64,000 nt of DNA from Aquabacter sp. L1I39 (GCF_017742835.1 NZ_CP072392.1:3346387-3410386), one strand, 5' to 3'. Counted from the first letter of the stretch, positions 8,381-17,622 are shown. Numbers and translations are program-made. Notes: generated by a model from the letters alone, not told the origin.

Positions 8381-8404
8381 GCCGGCCCGCGCGCGCGGGC
8401 CGGC
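8381..8404. repeat. Perfect 24-bp GC palindrome in the opgD leader
   Basis: Two 12-base arms, GCCGGCCCGCGC and its exact reverse complement, abut with no spacer. The palindrome ends 9 bases before the opgD ATG, and the ribosome binding site lies directly after it (8405-8413). In RNA it could form a strong hairpin just 5' of the Shine-Dalgarno. No T-run follows, so it is not a standard intrinsic terminator. It could be an mRNA structure affecting opgD translation or stability, or simply a self-complementary GC repeat. Confidence 0.6.
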
Positions 8405-8413
8405 GAGGCGGAG

Positions 8414-9931
8414 ATGGACGTGATCGATCGCAGAAGCTTGATGCTGGGAGGGCTCCTCCTTCCGGCCCTTGATGTCTTTGCCGCGCAGGCCGCGCCCGCC
8501 GAGGAGAGCACGCGCTTTGATGCCGGGACGGTGCGCACGCTCGCCAGGACTCTTGCCGCCAGCCCCTATAAGGCGGGCGACACCGGCCTGCCGGGCGAGC
8601 TGGACAAGCTCAGCTATGATGATTACCGCAACATCCGCTTCAATGCCGAGCGCGCCATCTGGCGGGGCGAGGGCCTGCCGTTCGAGCTCCAGCTCCTTCA
8701 TCGCGGCTTCCTGTTCCGCGACCGGGTGGACATCCATCTGGTCACCGAGGGCAAGGCCACCCGGCTGCGCTACGATCCCGCCTTGTTTCGCTTCGAGCAT
8801 GGCTTGAAGGCGCCGCAGGGCAATACGGACCTCGGCTTTTCCGGCTTTCGGCTGCATGGTCCGCTGAACCGGCCGGATTATTTCGACGAGATCGCGGTGT
8901 TCCAGGGGGCCAGCTATTTCCGCGCCGTGGCCAAGGGGCAGGTCTATGGCTCGTCCGCCCGCGGGCTCGCCGTTCGCACGGGGCATCCCCAGGGCGAGGA
9001 ATTCCCAATCTTCAAGGCCTTCTGGATCGAGACGCCGCGGCCGGGCGTGCCGTCGGTGGTGATGCATGGCCTGCTGGACAGCCCGAGCGCGGCGGCCGCG
9101 CTCCGCTTTACTCTGCGCCCCGGCGAGACCACGGTGATGACGGTGGAGATGGCGCTCTATCCCCGGCAGGATGTGGCCGAGGCGGGGCTTGGACCACAAA
9201 CCTCCATGTTCCTGTTTGATCCCGGCGACCGCAGCGGCTTCGACGATTTCCGCCCCGCCGTGCGCGATGCCCAGGGGCTCGGCATTATCGATGGGCGGGG
9301 CGAATATCTCTGGCGGCCGCTGGCCAACCCGTCCCGCCTCCAGATCAGCGAGTTCGGCGGGGCCAATGTGCGCGGCTTCGGCCTGATGCAGCGCCAGCGC
9401 TCCTTCTTCGACTACCAGGATCTGGAAGCGCGCTACGAGCGGCGCCCAAGCCTGTGGGTGGAGCCCATCGGGGACTGGGGCGAAGGCGCCGTGCAATTGG
9501 TGGAGATCCCCACCGACCAGGAGATCCACGACAATATCGTCGCCTTCTGGCGGCCCAAGGAGCCGCTGCGCAAGGGTGGGGAATACAATTACACCTACCG
9601 CCTGCATTGGACCTGGGACATGCCCACACCCGCCAGCCTGTGCCGGTTTGCCGACATGCGGGTGGGCGGGGATGGGGGACGGCGGCTGATGGTGCTGGAC
9701 CTCGTGGACGGGCCTCTCCAGACGCTGAAGCTGGAGGAGGTGGAGGCGCGCGTCTCGGCCAGCGCCGGCACCATTTCCAGCGTGGTTCTCCAGCCCAACC
9801 CGGACATTTCCGGCGCCCGCCTGTCCTTCATCTTCGAGCCCAAGGGGGTGGATCTGTCCGAATTGCGCGCGGGCCTGTTTGCCGGCGGCAATGCGGTCAG
9901 CGAGACCTGGCTGTATCGATGGACGGCGTAG
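8414..9931 (+). CDS. opgD: Periplasmic glucan biosynthesis protein, OpgD/OpgG (MdoG) family
   Basis: 505 residues from the ATG at 8414, which has GAGGCGGAG directly upstream. The N-terminus MDVIDRRSLMLGGLLLPALD is a twin-arginine-type signal, typical of OpgD rather than Sec-exported OpgG. The mature part carries family blocks such as LSYDDYRNIRF, LPFELQLLHRGFLF, FGLMQRQRSFFDYQDLEARYERRPSLWVEPIGDWGEG and TYRLHWTWD. The protein acts in the periplasm to build or branch osmoregulated periplasmic glucans from the backbone made by OpgH. The next gene starts inside this one (13-base overlap), so the two are translationally coupled. Confidence 0.9.
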   Translation: MDVIDRRSLMLGGLLLPALDVFAAQAAPAEESTRFDAGTVRTLARTLAASPYKAGDTGLPGELDKLSYDDYRNIRFNAERAIWRGEGLPFELQLLHRGFLFRDRVDIHLVTEGKATRLRYDPALFRFEHGLKAPQGNTDLGFSGFRLHGPLNRPDYFDEIAVFQGASYFRAVAKGQVYGSSARGLAVRTGHPQGEEFPIFKAFWIETPRPGVPSVVMHGLLDSPSAAAALRFTLRPGETTVMTVEMALYPRQDVAEAGLGPQTSMFLFDPGDRSGFDDFRPAVRDAQGLGIIDGRGEYLWRPLANPSRLQISEFGGANVRGFGLMQRQRSFFDYQDLEARYERRPSLWVEPIGDWGEGAVQLVEIPTDQEIHDNIVAFWRPKEPLRKGGEYNYTYRLHWTWDMPTPASLCRFADMRVGGDGGRRLMVLDLVDGPLQTLKLEEVEARVSASAGTISSVVLQPNPDISGARLSFIFEPKGVDLSELRAGLFAGGNAVSETWLYRWTA

Positions 9932-12096
9932 CCGCGCCCCGGCGCCGCGTGCGCCCGCCCGCGCCGCGCGCAGACGAGGTCCCGCCCGTCCCCGCGCCCG
10001 CCTTGCCGGCGGAGGCCCCCTTGAGCATGCCGGCCCAGCCTCTGCACCGGCGCAGGGAGCCGATGCGGACCGGTCGGGGCGAGAAGGCACGCCTCGCCGG
10101 CCGGCGCCTTTTCGTCTTCGGTGGCGCGGCCCTGCTCACCGCTTTCGCCGGCTACGAGATGTACCAGGTGCTTGACGTGGGCGGCCTGACAGCGCTGGAA
10201 GCGCTGGTCCTGGTGCTGTTCGTGGTGCTCTTCGTCTGGATCGCCTTGTCCTTCATGACCGTGCTGGGTGGCCTCATTGCCTCCCGCTTTCCCATGGGTA
10301 TCCGCCCTGACGGTCCGCTGCCGCCCTTGTCCCTGCGCACCGCCATCCTGCTGCCGGTCTATAATGAGGAGCCCGCGCGGGTGTTTGCGGGGCTGGAGGC
10401 AACGTGCCACTCGCTAGGGGAGACGGGGCGCGGCGACCTGTTCGACGTCTTCGTGCTGAGCGACACCACCCAGGCTGATGTCTGGGTGGCGGAGGAGGCC
10501 GAGTATCTGGCATTGCGCGCCCGCATGCCGGGTCTGAAGCTCTATTATCGTCGGCGACCCGAGAATGTGGACCGCAAGGCGGGCAACATCGCCGAATGGG
10601 TGACGCGCTTCGGCGGCGCCTATGACGCCATGCTGGTGCTGGACGCGGATAGCGTCATGTCCGGCGATTGCGTGGTGCGCGCCACCGCCGCCTTGGAGGC
10701 CGACCCCGGCCTCGGGCTGGTGCAGACCTTGCCGGTGATCGTGGGCGGCCGCACGCCGCTGGCGCGGCTCCAGCAATTTGCCGGGCGGCTCTATGGACCG
10801 CTGATCGCGCGCGGGCTTGCCTGGTGGCATGGGCCCCATTCCAATTATTGGGGCCACAATGCCGTCATCCGCACCCGCGCCTTCGCCGAGAGCGCGGGCC
10901 TGCCGCATTTGAAGGGCCGCAAGCCCTTCGGCGGCCATGTGCTGAGCCATGACTTCATCGAGGCCGCCTTCCTGCTGCGGGCGGGATGGGGGGTGCGCAT
11001 GCTGCCCCAGCTCACCGGCAGCTATGAGGAGGGGCCGCCTTCCTTGTCCGAGCTGACGGTGCGCGACCGTCGCTGGTGCCAGGGCAATCTTCAGCATCTG
11101 GCCATCCTGCCGGCCCGCGGCCTGCGCACGCCGACCCGCATCCATCTGCTCACCGGCATCGGCTCCTATGTGACGGCGCCCCTGTGGCTGCTGCTTCTGG
11201 TGGCGGGGCTTTTGACGGCGCTCCAGGCCCGCTTCGTGCCGCCCACCTATTTTCCCTCCGGCTTTGCCCTCTTTCCCACCTGGCCGGCGCAGGACCCCAT
11301 CCGGGCGGCCTGGGTGTTCGGCGGCACCATGGCGGTGCTGCTGGTACCCAAGCTCTTCGCCTATGGCGCGCTGCTGTTCGACCGGGAGGCGCGGCGCGGC
11401 TTTGGCGGGGCGGGCTGGGCCTTCCTGAACCTGTTGTGGGAATGCCTGCTCTCGGCCTTGTGTGCGCCGGTCATCATGGTCTCCCAGTCGCTGCATGTGT
11501 TGAGCATCCTGTCGGGGCGGGATGGCGGCTGGCAGCCCCAGCAGCGGGACGATGGCTCCATCGGCTGGCGGGCGGCCTTCTGGCAATTCCTGCCGCAGAC
11601 GCTGCTCGGCCTGATCTTCACCGCCGCCACCGCCGCCATTTCCTGGCCGCTGCTGGCCTGGATGTCGCCGGTCATTCTCGGCCTGCTGCTGGCGGTGCCG
11701 CTCGCCGTGCTGACGGGACGTGCTTCGACCGGGCCGGTCTGGCTCAGCATCCCCGAAGATCGCGCGCCGCCCGACGTGCTGCGACAGGCCACGGACCTGC
11801 GCCGCGGGGTGCGGCCGACCCATCAGGAGGCCGTGGCCCGTCTTGCCGCCGATCCCGCTCTTCTCGCCTTTCATCGCGCCAGCCTGCCGGAGGGTGGCCG
11901 CCGCCGACCGGGAGACGTGCGGCCCGAGCGCCTCGTCGCCCGCGCCAAGGTGGAGGATGCGGCGAGCCGGGCGGACGCCCTGGCGCGCCTCACGCCCCGC
12001 GAGAAGGTGGCAGCGCTCGGCGACGACGTGGCTCTCGCGGGGCTGCTGGCCTTGCCGGAAGGGGCTTCGCCCGCGGCGGCGGGTGCCGCGGCTTGA
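9919..12096 (+). CDS. opgH: Glucans biosynthesis glucosyltransferase OpgH (MdoH)
   Basis: Inner-membrane family 2 glucosyltransferase of 725 residues that polymerises UDP-glucose into the beta-glucan backbone of osmoregulated periplasmic glucans. The ATG at 9919 inside opgD keeps the LPAEAPLSMPAQPL block, which I recall as conserved in OpgH; an ATG at 10027 is the alternative. Two hydrophobic segments precede the catalytic domain (ILLPVYNEEPARVF, LVLDADSV, SHDFIEA, RDRRWCQGN), with several more after it (WLLLLVAGLL, VLLVPKLFAYGALL, PLLAWMSPVILGLLLAVPLAV). Length is usual for alphaproteobacterial members. It pairs with the upstream opgD. Confidence 0.93.
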   Translation: MDGVAAPRRRVRPPAPRADEVPPVPAPALPAEAPLSMPAQPLHRRREPMRTGRGEKARLAGRRLFVFGGAALLTAFAGYEMYQVLDVGGLTALEALVLVLFVVLFVWIALSFMTVLGGLIASRFPMGIRPDGPLPPLSLRTAILLPVYNEEPARVFAGLEATCHSLGETGRGDLFDVFVLSDTTQADVWVAEEAEYLALRARMPGLKLYYRRRPENVDRKAGNIAEWVTRFGGAYDAMLVLDADSVMSGDCVVRATAALEADPGLGLVQTLPVIVGGRTPLARLQQFAGRLYGPLIARGLAWWHGPHSNYWGHNAVIRTRAFAESAGLPHLKGRKPFGGHVLSHDFIEAAFLLRAGWGVRMLPQLTGSYEEGPPSLSELTVRDRRWCQGNLQHLAILPARGLRTPTRIHLLTGIGSYVTAPLWLLLLVAGLLTALQARFVPPTYFPSGFALFPTWPAQDPIRAAWVFGGTMAVLLVPKLFAYGALLFDREARRGFGGAGWAFLNLLWECLLSALCAPVIMVSQSLHVLSILSGRDGGWQPQQRDDGSIGWRAAFWQFLPQTLLGLIFTAATAAISWPLLAWMSPVILGLLLAVPLAVLTGRASTGPVWLSIPEDRAPPDVLRQATDLRRGVRPTHQEAVARLAADPALLAFHRASLPEGGRRRPGDVRPERLVARAKVEDAASRADALARLTPREKVAALGDDVALAGLLALPEGASPAAAGAAA

Positions 12097-12310
12097 CGGG
12101 CCGCGCCGGGGGAGGCCATGCGCGGTCGCCCCGCGCGCGCCGGGCGGCGTTCCCCATTTCTGTTCCGGTGCCTTCGCGGCACGCATAAGCGCGGCGCCCT
12201 GCCTTGCGTCAGGGGAACCTCGAAACCGGCGCCGGGCGTGCTAGGTTGCGCGCCGATTCAGCGGACGACCGTCCTGCGGCCGCCGCAATCCCATAAGCTC
12301 AGAGGCATCC

Positions 12311-13744
12311 ATGTATCGCGACGTTCTGCTCCACATTGACGGCCAGTGGCGCGCGGCCGAGGGTGGCCGCACCATCGAGGTGCTCAACCCGGCCACCGAA
12401 GAGGTGATCGGCACGGTCGCCCATGCTTCCCGCAGCGATCTCGACGCCGCGCTGGCGGCGGCCGAGAAGGGCTTCCGGCAGTGGTCCAAGGTCTCCGCCT
12501 ATGACCGCGCCAAGGTGATGCGCAAGGCCGCCGACCTCCTGCGCGAGCGCGTGGCCGACATCATGCCCCTGATGACCCAGGAGCAGGGCAAGCCGCTGGG
12601 CGAGGCCAAAGTGGAGACGCTCGCCGCCGCCGACATCATCGACTGGTTCGCCGAGGAGGCCCGCCGCGCCTATGGCCGCGTGGTGCCCGCCCGCGCGCCG
12701 GGCATCTACCAACTGGTCATCAAGGAGCCGGTGGGTCCCGTGGCCGCCTTCACGCCCTGGAACTTCCCCATCAACCAGGTGGTGCGCAAGGTCTCGGCCG
12801 CGCTGGCGGCGGGCTGCTCCATCATCGTGAAGGCCCCCGAGGAGACCCCGGCCTCCCCAGCCGAGCTCATCCGTGCCTTCGTGGATGCGGGCGTTCCGGC
12901 GGGTGTCGTCAACCTCGTCTATGGCGTGCCCGCCGAGATCAGCGAATATCTCATCCCCCATCCGGTCATCCGGAAGGTCACCTTCACCGGCTCCACCCCC
13001 GTGGGCAAGCAGCTTGCGGCGCTGGCCGGCCTGCACATGAAGCGGGTCACCATGGAGCTGGGCGGCCATTCCCCCGTCATCGTGTTCGAGGATGCGGACA
13101 TCGAGGCGGCGGCCAAGCAGATCGCGGCGGCCAAGTTCCGCAATGCCGGCCAGGTGTGCGTCTCGCCCACCCGCTTCATGGTGCAGGAGAAGGCCTACGA
13201 CCAGTTCGTGGAGCGCTTCGTCGCCTATGCCAAGTCGCTGAAGGTGGGCAATGGCCTGGAGGCCGGCACCCAGATGGGCCCGCTCGCCAATCCCCGCCGC
13301 GTGCCGGCCCTTGAGGCGCTCTTGGCGGACGCCACCCAGAAGGGGGCGGAGATCGCCACCGGCGGCAACCGCATCGGCAATAAGGGCTATTTCTTCGAGC
13401 CGACCGTGGTCACGGGCGTCAACCGCGAGATGCGGATGATGAACGAGGAGCCCTTCGGTCCGCTGGCCATGATCTTCCCCTTCGCCGACTTCGACGAGGC
13501 GGTGGAAGAGGCGAACCGTCTGCCCTACGGCCTTGCCTCCTACGCCTATACCCGCTCGGCCAAGACCGCCAACGCCATCGCCAACTCGGTGGAAGCGGGC
13601 ATGATGACCATCAATCATCTGGGCCTCGCTTTGCCGGAAGTGCCGTTCGGCGGCGTGAAGGATTCCGGCTTCGGCTCGGAAGGCGGCCTGGAGGCCATCG
13701 AGGCCTATCTGAACCCCAAGTTCGTGTCCCAGGCGGGTCTTTGA
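12311..13744 (+). CDS. NAD(P)-dependent aldehyde dehydrogenase, succinate-semialdehyde dehydrogenase-like
   Basis: 477-residue aldehyde dehydrogenase. The cofactor site shows [11 protein letters not shown] and FTGSTPVGK. The general base glutamate is in [12 protein letters not shown], the catalytic cysteine in [12 protein letters not shown], and [13 protein letters not shown] and [15 protein letters not shown] complete the fold. The [10 protein letters not shown] form is typical of succinate-semialdehyde and 2-oxoglutarate-semialdehyde dehydrogenases. It stands alone: 214 bases after opgH and followed by a good intrinsic terminator, so it is probably a single-gene unit. The intergenic region before it (12097-12310) shows no clear operator. 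Confidence 0.88.
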   Translation: MYRDVLLHIDGQWRAAEGGRTIEVLNPATEEVIGTVAHASRSDLDAALAAAEKGFRQWSKVSAYDRAKVMRKAADLLRERVADIMPLMTQEQGKPLGEAKVETLAAADIIDWFAEEARRAYGRVVPARAPGIYQLVIKEPVGPVAAFTPWNFPINQVVRKVSAALAAGCSIIVKAPEETPASPAELIRAFVDAGVPAGVVNLVYGVPAEISEYLIPHPVIRKVTFTGSTPVGKQLAALAGLHMKRVTMELGGHSPVIVFEDADIEAAAKQIAAAKFRNAGQVCVSPTRFMVQEKAYDQFVERFVAYAKSLKVGNGLEAGTQMGPLANPRRVPALEALLADATQKGAEIATGGNRIGNKGYFFEPTVVTGVNREMRMMNEEPFGPLAMIFPFADFDEAVEEANRLPYGLASYAYTRSAKTANAIANSVEAGMMTINHLGLALPEVPFGGVKDSGFGSEGGLEAIEAYLNPKFVSQAGL

Positions 13745-13759
13745 GGATTGAGGGAGAAG

Positions 13760-13787
13760 GGTCGGGCGTGTCGCGCGCGGCCTTTTT
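13760..13787 (+). terminator. Intrinsic terminator after the aldehyde dehydrogenase gene
   Basis: Left arm GGTCGGGCG (13760-13768), loop TGTCG and right arm CGCGCGGCC (13774-13782) pair over nine positions with one G-U wobble and one mismatch, followed directly by TTTTT. It lies 16 bases after the stop and stops rightward transcription before the convergent monooxygenase gene. Confidence 0.7.
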
Positions 13788-13811
13788 GTGCGTCACGGAG
13801 CGGCCGGTCGC

Positions 13812-15506
13812 TCACAGCGTCCCGCTAATGCGGGCGATCAGCGCGTCCGGCCGGTCGGGAAGGACATCGCCGCGCCAGGCGATGTGCTGATCGGGGCGCA
13901 CCAGCACGGCCTTGCGGTCATAAGGGGCGGCCTCTGGTGTCGGGGTGATGTCCAGCACCGCCAGGGGAACGCGCGCCGCCCGCGCGGCTGAGGCCAGGCC
14001 GCTCACGTCGAGCGACGGGTCGAAGCGCAGCAAGGTGTAGTCGGGGCCGAGCGCGTCATAGAGCGAGCGGCCATCGGCCAGCCAGAAATGGGGCGCCCGG
14101 CAGCCGGGAACGGTGGAGGGCTCGAACGTGCCCATGCCATAAGCCGGCTGGGCCTCCCCATCATAGGCGATGAGCGGCGAGCGGTCGTAGAAATAGCCGA
14201 AGTTCAGGCCGGCGCAGCAATATTGCTGCACGTTGAGATCATACACATCCTGCCCGAAGGCGGCGCGCAGGGCATCGCCCTCCGGCCCCGGCTTCTCAAT
14301 ATCGGTCGGCACCGCGCGGCGGCGCTTGGCCATTTCTTCCGCATGGCGCATGGCGAAATGGGAGACCTGCTGGGTGATGGGCTGGCGCTCGGCCTCGTGG
14401 GCGTCGAGAATGACCGGGCCGCCCCAGCCGTTCAGATGGGCCGCCAGCAGCCAGGACAGGTTGGTGGCGTCCGCGATGCCCGCATTCATGCCATAGCCCG
14501 CATAGGGCACCCAGATATGGGCGGCATCGCCGCAGATGAAGACGCGGCGATCGCGGAAGCGGTTGGCCACAAGGCGGCGGCCGAACCAGTCCTCCTTGCT
14601 CACGACGTCATAGGAAAAGTCCGGGCCGACGCCGAGAATGGTGCGGATGGCCCAGTCGCGGTCCACCGCGTCGAAGTCCGCTTCGTCGTCGCGCAGATAG
14701 TTGTGCACCAGCCAAAGCTCTTTCCCGTCAATGGCGTAGATGTTGCCGCTGCGGCGGGGATTGAGGGTGAACATGGACCAGGCCGGCGGTAGCTGCATGC
14801 GCGCGATGAGGTCGGGCGCACGGATGAGGGTGGACTGGACGCGCTGAACCACCGCGTCGCCTTCGAGCCGCGCGCCCATCTGGCGGCGGATCTCCGACTT
14901 GCCGCCGTCGCAGCCCACCAGATAGGCGGCCTTGATCTCAAAGGCGGCGCCGGTTTCCAGGTCGCGGGCGGTGGCGGTGACGCCCGTCTCGTCCTGGGTG
15001 AAGCGCTCCACCTGCGTGCGGTTGAGGATGCGGATTCCGGGCTGGCGCGCCGCATGGGCGAACAGGATGGGTTCAAGGTAAATCTGGTTGATGCGGTGGG
15101 GCGGCTCGGGGGTAGGCCACCAGGTGTCCGGTCCCTCCTTCGCGGTGTAGCGGTCGCGCCGGCAGGGAATGGGAATGCGGGTGATCTCCGCGCCCACCGT
15201 CGAGGTGCGGTAGGACACGTCATTGGCATAGTCCTCCGGCAGTCCAGCATTGCGCAGGGCGCTGGCAACGCCGAGGCGGCGGAAGATTTCCATGGAGCGG
15301 GCCGAGACGTGGTTGCACTTCACGTTCGGTGGCTCACCGGCGGCCCGCATCTCCACCACCGTCACATCAATGCCCCGGGCGGCGAGGTCGAGCGCGAGGG
15401 TGAGGCCGACAGGGCCGGCGCCGACGACGAGCACGGAGGTGGCAAGGGGCTGGGACGGAACGGTCCGCGGGGCAGTGGTCGGCGGGGCGGTCATGGACGC
15501 AGTCAT
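13812..15506 (-). CDS. FAD-dependent monooxygenase, PheA/TfdB (aromatic hydroxylase) family
   Basis: 564 residues from the ATG at 15506, which follows AGAGG; upstream in-frame codons look unconserved. The FAD-binding VLVVGAGPVGLTLALDLAARG with a terminal Glu lies near the N-terminus, and the second flavin motif VFICGDAAHIWVPYAGYGMN follows mid-protein. The C-terminal third is the thioredoxin-like domain of the PheA/TfdB class of NAD(P)H-dependent hydroxylases, ending DRKAVLVRPDQHIAWRG. Substrates of the class are phenolic or polyketide rings; the substrate here is unknown. It lies downstream of a TctC-type binding protein in the same direction (90-base gap), which suggests uptake and hydroxylation of one aromatic or organic acid compound. 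Confidence 0.88.
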   Translation of the reverse strand: MTASMTAPPTTAPRTVPSQPLATSVLVVGAGPVGLTLALDLAARGIDVTVVEMRAAGEPPNVKCNHVSARSMEIFRRLGVASALRNAGLPEDYANDVSYRTSTVGAEITRIPIPCRRDRYTAKEGPDTWWPTPEPPHRINQIYLEPILFAHAARQPGIRILNRTQVERFTQDETGVTATARDLETGAAFEIKAAYLVGCDGGKSEIRRQMGARLEGDAVVQRVQSTLIRAPDLIARMQLPPAWSMFTLNPRRSGNIYAIDGKELWLVHNYLRDDEADFDAVDRDWAIRTILGVGPDFSYDVVSKEDWFGRRLVANRFRDRRVFICGDAAHIWVPYAGYGMNAGIADATNLSWLLAAHLNGWGGPVILDAHEAERQPITQQVSHFAMRHAEEMAKRRRAVPTDIEKPGPEGDALRAAFGQDVYDLNVQQYCCAGLNFGYFYDRSPLIAYDGEAQPAYGMGTFEPSTVPGCRAPHFWLADGRSLYDALGPDYTLLRFDPSLDVSGLASAARAARVPLAVLDITPTPEAAPYDRKAVLVRPDQHIAWRGDVLPDRPDALIARISGTL

Positions 15507-15595
15507 GAGCGAGGCCTCTGTGGGGCTGGGCATGCGCAAGGCGGGCCGCGCCGGGGCGCGGCCGATCAACGGGCGGGAGGCGATGAGGGAGCGGT

Positions 15596-16627
15596 TCAGT
15601 CCGCGGTCGCGCCGGTCGCCCGCACCACGGGCCCCCATTTGCCAATCTCCGTGCGGATGTATGCGGCAAATTCCGAAGGGGTGTCCGAGATCGGCTGCAG
15701 GCCGATCCGCGCGAAGGCTTCCGCCGTCGCCGGATCCGCCACGAAGGCGCGCAGCTGCGCGCTGAGCGCCGAGACGATGTCCGGCGGAAGCCCGGCCGGG
15801 CCCACAATGCCCTGCCAGGCAGTCGCCTCGTAGCCGGCAACACCCGCCTCGGCCAGGGTCGGCACGTCCGGCAGGCCGGGGAGGCGCTGGGCGGTGGTCA
15901 CGCCCAGCGGGGTGATCTTGCCCGCCTGGATCTGGCCGAGCGCGGGCGCGAGGTCCGACACCATGAGGGAAATCTGCCCGCCCACCAAATCGTTCATGGC
16001 CGGCGCGCTGCCCTTGTAGGGCACATGGATCACGTCAATGCCGGTGCTGGTCTTCAGCAGCTCCATGAACAGGTGCTGGGGCGAGCCATTGCCGGCGGAG
16101 CCATAGGTGAGGGTGCCGGGCTTGGCCTTCGCCAGGGCGACGAAGTCCTTCAGCGTCTTCACGCCGGTGGACGGATTGGCCACCAGAACGAAGGGCACGT
16201 TGGCGACGAGGCCCACGGGCGTGAAGGAGGTGAGGGGGTCATAGGGCAGCTTCTTGTAAAGCGCCGGATTGATGGCGAGCGTGGTGCTGGTGGCGAGCAG
16301 CAGCGTGTAGCCGTCGGGCGTTGCGCGCGCCACGAAATCGGCCCCCACCGCCGAGCCGGCGCCCGGGCGGTTTTCCACCACGAAGGGCTGGCCGAGCTTT
16401 TCCTGGAGCCATTTGGCGACGAGGCGTCCCAGCGCATCGCTGGCGCCGCCCGGCGCATAGGGCACCACCAGCGTCACCGGACGGGTGGGATAGGTCTGGG
16501 CCGAAGCCGGTCCGACGGCGCACAGGAGGGCGGCGGCAAGGCCGGCGCAGGCACTGAGCAAAGTGCGGCGCCCGAAGGCGCGGGATGGGCGCGCGTCAGC
16601 GCGGAGAGGGGATCGTGTCTCGGGCAT
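15596..16627 (-). CDS. Tripartite tricarboxylate transporter (TctC/Bug) substrate-binding protein
   Basis: 343 residues from the ATG at 16627, preceded by GGGAG. A long basic N-region and hydrophobic stretch end at SAQTYPTRPVTLVVPYAPGGASD, the standard mature start of Bug proteins. Later blocks FVVENRPGAGSAVGADFVARATPDGYTLL, GSPQHLFMELL and IHVPYKGSAPAMNDLVGGQI confirm the family. It binds a carboxylate in the periplasm. No TctA/TctB membrane genes are present nearby, so it is one of the orphan Bug proteins that share membrane parts or act as sensors. The divergent IclR regulator and two palindromes lie just upstream. Confidence 0.92.
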   Translation of the reverse strand: MPETRSPLRADARPSRAFGRRTLLSACAGLAAALLCAVGPASAQTYPTRPVTLVVPYAPGGASDALGRLVAKWLQEKLGQPFVVENRPGAGSAVGADFVARATPDGYTLLLATSTTLAINPALYKKLPYDPLTSFTPVGLVANVPFVLVANPSTGVKTLKDFVALAKAKPGTLTYGSAGNGSPQHLFMELLKTSTGIDVIHVPYKGSAPAMNDLVGGQISLMVSDLAPALGQIQAGKITPLGVTTAQRLPGLPDVPTLAEAGVAGYEATAWQGIVGPAGLPPDIVSALSAQLRAFVADPATAEAFARIGLQPISDTPSEFAAYIRTEIGKWGPVVRATGATAD

Positions 16628-16687
16628 GGCGTGCTCCCTGTGTCGATGCCTCGGCGCCTGGCGGGGGATGCGCGGGGCAACAGTTCT

Positions 16688-16702
16688 GTCCGTTTTTCGG
16701 AC
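16688..16702. promoter_or_regulatory. Candidate IclR operator 1 (GTCCG-N5-CGGAC)
   Basis: A perfect inverted repeat GTCCG TTTTT CGGAC, 61 bases upstream of the TctC gene start. An identical-arm copy with a different spacer (AATAT) lies at 16809-16823, at the other end of the divergent promoter region. Matching arms at both promoter ends fit binding by the adjacent IclR regulator (inference). Confidence 0.55.
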
Positions 16703-16808
16703 GCTGGTTATTCGCTTGGTGTGAGGTCTTTTGATTAACATATTAAATTATCAAGATTCAAGAGGCTCATTCCGGTGGCATCGGGGCCTCATTCGTGTCA
16801 TCCCTGTC

Positions 16809-16823
16809 GTCCGAATATCGGAC
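16809..16823. promoter_or_regulatory. Candidate IclR operator 2 (GTCCG-N5-CGGAC)
   Basis: Inverted repeat GTCCG AATAT CGGAC ending 10 bases before the preferred ATG (16834) of the IclR gene and abutting its GGAG ribosome binding site. Binding here would block iclR expression, as expected for an autoregulated repressor. Its centre is 121 bases from that of the first copy. Confidence 0.55.
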
Positions 16824-16833
16824 GGAGTGGGTC

Positions 16834-17622
16834 ATGGCGGAGGAGGGACGAGAGGCCGGGGGCAGTTTTGCGCGGGCGCAGCTTCTGCTGCGGGCCATCG
16901 CCCAGGCGGGGGCGGACGGGGCCAGCCTGCGCGACATGATCCGAGCGACCGGCCTGCCGCGCCCCACCGTCCACCGCGTGCTTGACATGCTGGAGGCCGC
17001 CGGCTGGGTGGCGCGGGCGCCCGATGGCGTCGGCTTCCAGCTGGGATTGGAAGTGCTGGCCCTGGGGGCGGGGGCGGCCGCCTGCCATCCGCTCAGCGCG
17101 GTGGCGAATGCGCCCATGGCGCGGCTCGCCCTCGCCATCGCTCAGCCCATCTATCTGGTGGTGCGGGCCGGCCCGGATTCGGTCTGTGTCGCCCGCGAGG
17201 AAAGCGGGCGGCGCATCCAGACTCTCGTCCTTCAGGTGGGCAGTCGCGAGCCGCTGGGCATCGGCGCCGGCTCCATGGCCCTGCTCGCCGCCCTGCCGGA
17301 AGATCAGATGCAGGATTTCATTGCCGCCAACCGGGAGCGCTACCGCCAGCGGCCCGATTTCGATGAGGCGGCCTTCCTCGCGGCTGTGGAGCGCACGCGC
17401 GCTCTGGGCTTTGCCGAGCATGACGACCTGTTCACGCCGGGGGTGAGCGGCGTGGGGGTGGCGGTGCGCAACGGGCGGGGGGAGGCCATTGCCGGCATCA
17501 GCACGGCGTTCGTGGGCCTGTGGCTGTCCGCCGAGGAGCGGGCTGGCATCGTTCCCCGCATCCGCGCGGCAGCGGACGAGATTTCCGCCCGGCTGCGGGG
17601 GGAGGGTGCACTCAGTTCGTGA
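16834..17622 (+). CDS. IclR family transcriptional regulator
   Basis: 262 residues from the ATG at 16834, chosen because GGAG precedes it and a candidate operator lies immediately upstream; a GTG at 16795 would start inside that operator. The winged helix-turn-helix is at about residues 13-70 (LLLRAIAQAGADGASLRDMIRATGLPRPTVHRVLDMLEAAGWV). The IclR effector domain follows (PIYLVVRAGPDSVCVAREESG, LGIGAGSMALLAALPE, GVSGVGVAVRNGRGEAIAGIS). It is divergent from the TctC/monooxygenase genes, which are its likely targets. Its 3' end overlaps the convergent methyltransferase gene by 11 bases. Confidence 0.9.
   Translation: MAEEGREAGGSFARAQLLLRAIAQAGADGASLRDMIRATGLPRPTVHRVLDMLEAAGWVARAPDGVGFQLGLEVLALGAGAAACHPLSAVANAPMARLALAIAQPIYLVVRAGPDSVCVAREESGRRIQTLVLQVGSREPLGIGAGSMALLAALPEDQMQDFIAANRERYRQRPDFDEAAFLAAVERTRALGFAEHDDLFTPGVSGVGVAVRNGRGEAIAGISTAFVGLWLSAEERAGIVPRIRAAADEISARLRGEGALSS

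Noticed and set aside
8291..12186. Two minus-strand frames of about 590-600 codons opposite opgD and opgH
   Set aside because: Antisense shadows of two clear family proteins; His/Gln/Gly-rich translations without domain structure.
12299..13618. Minus-strand frame opposite the aldehyde dehydrogenase
   Set aside because: It looks like a His/Gly-rich antisense product and has no promoter or ribosome binding site of note; the sense gene has full catalytic motifs and a terminator.
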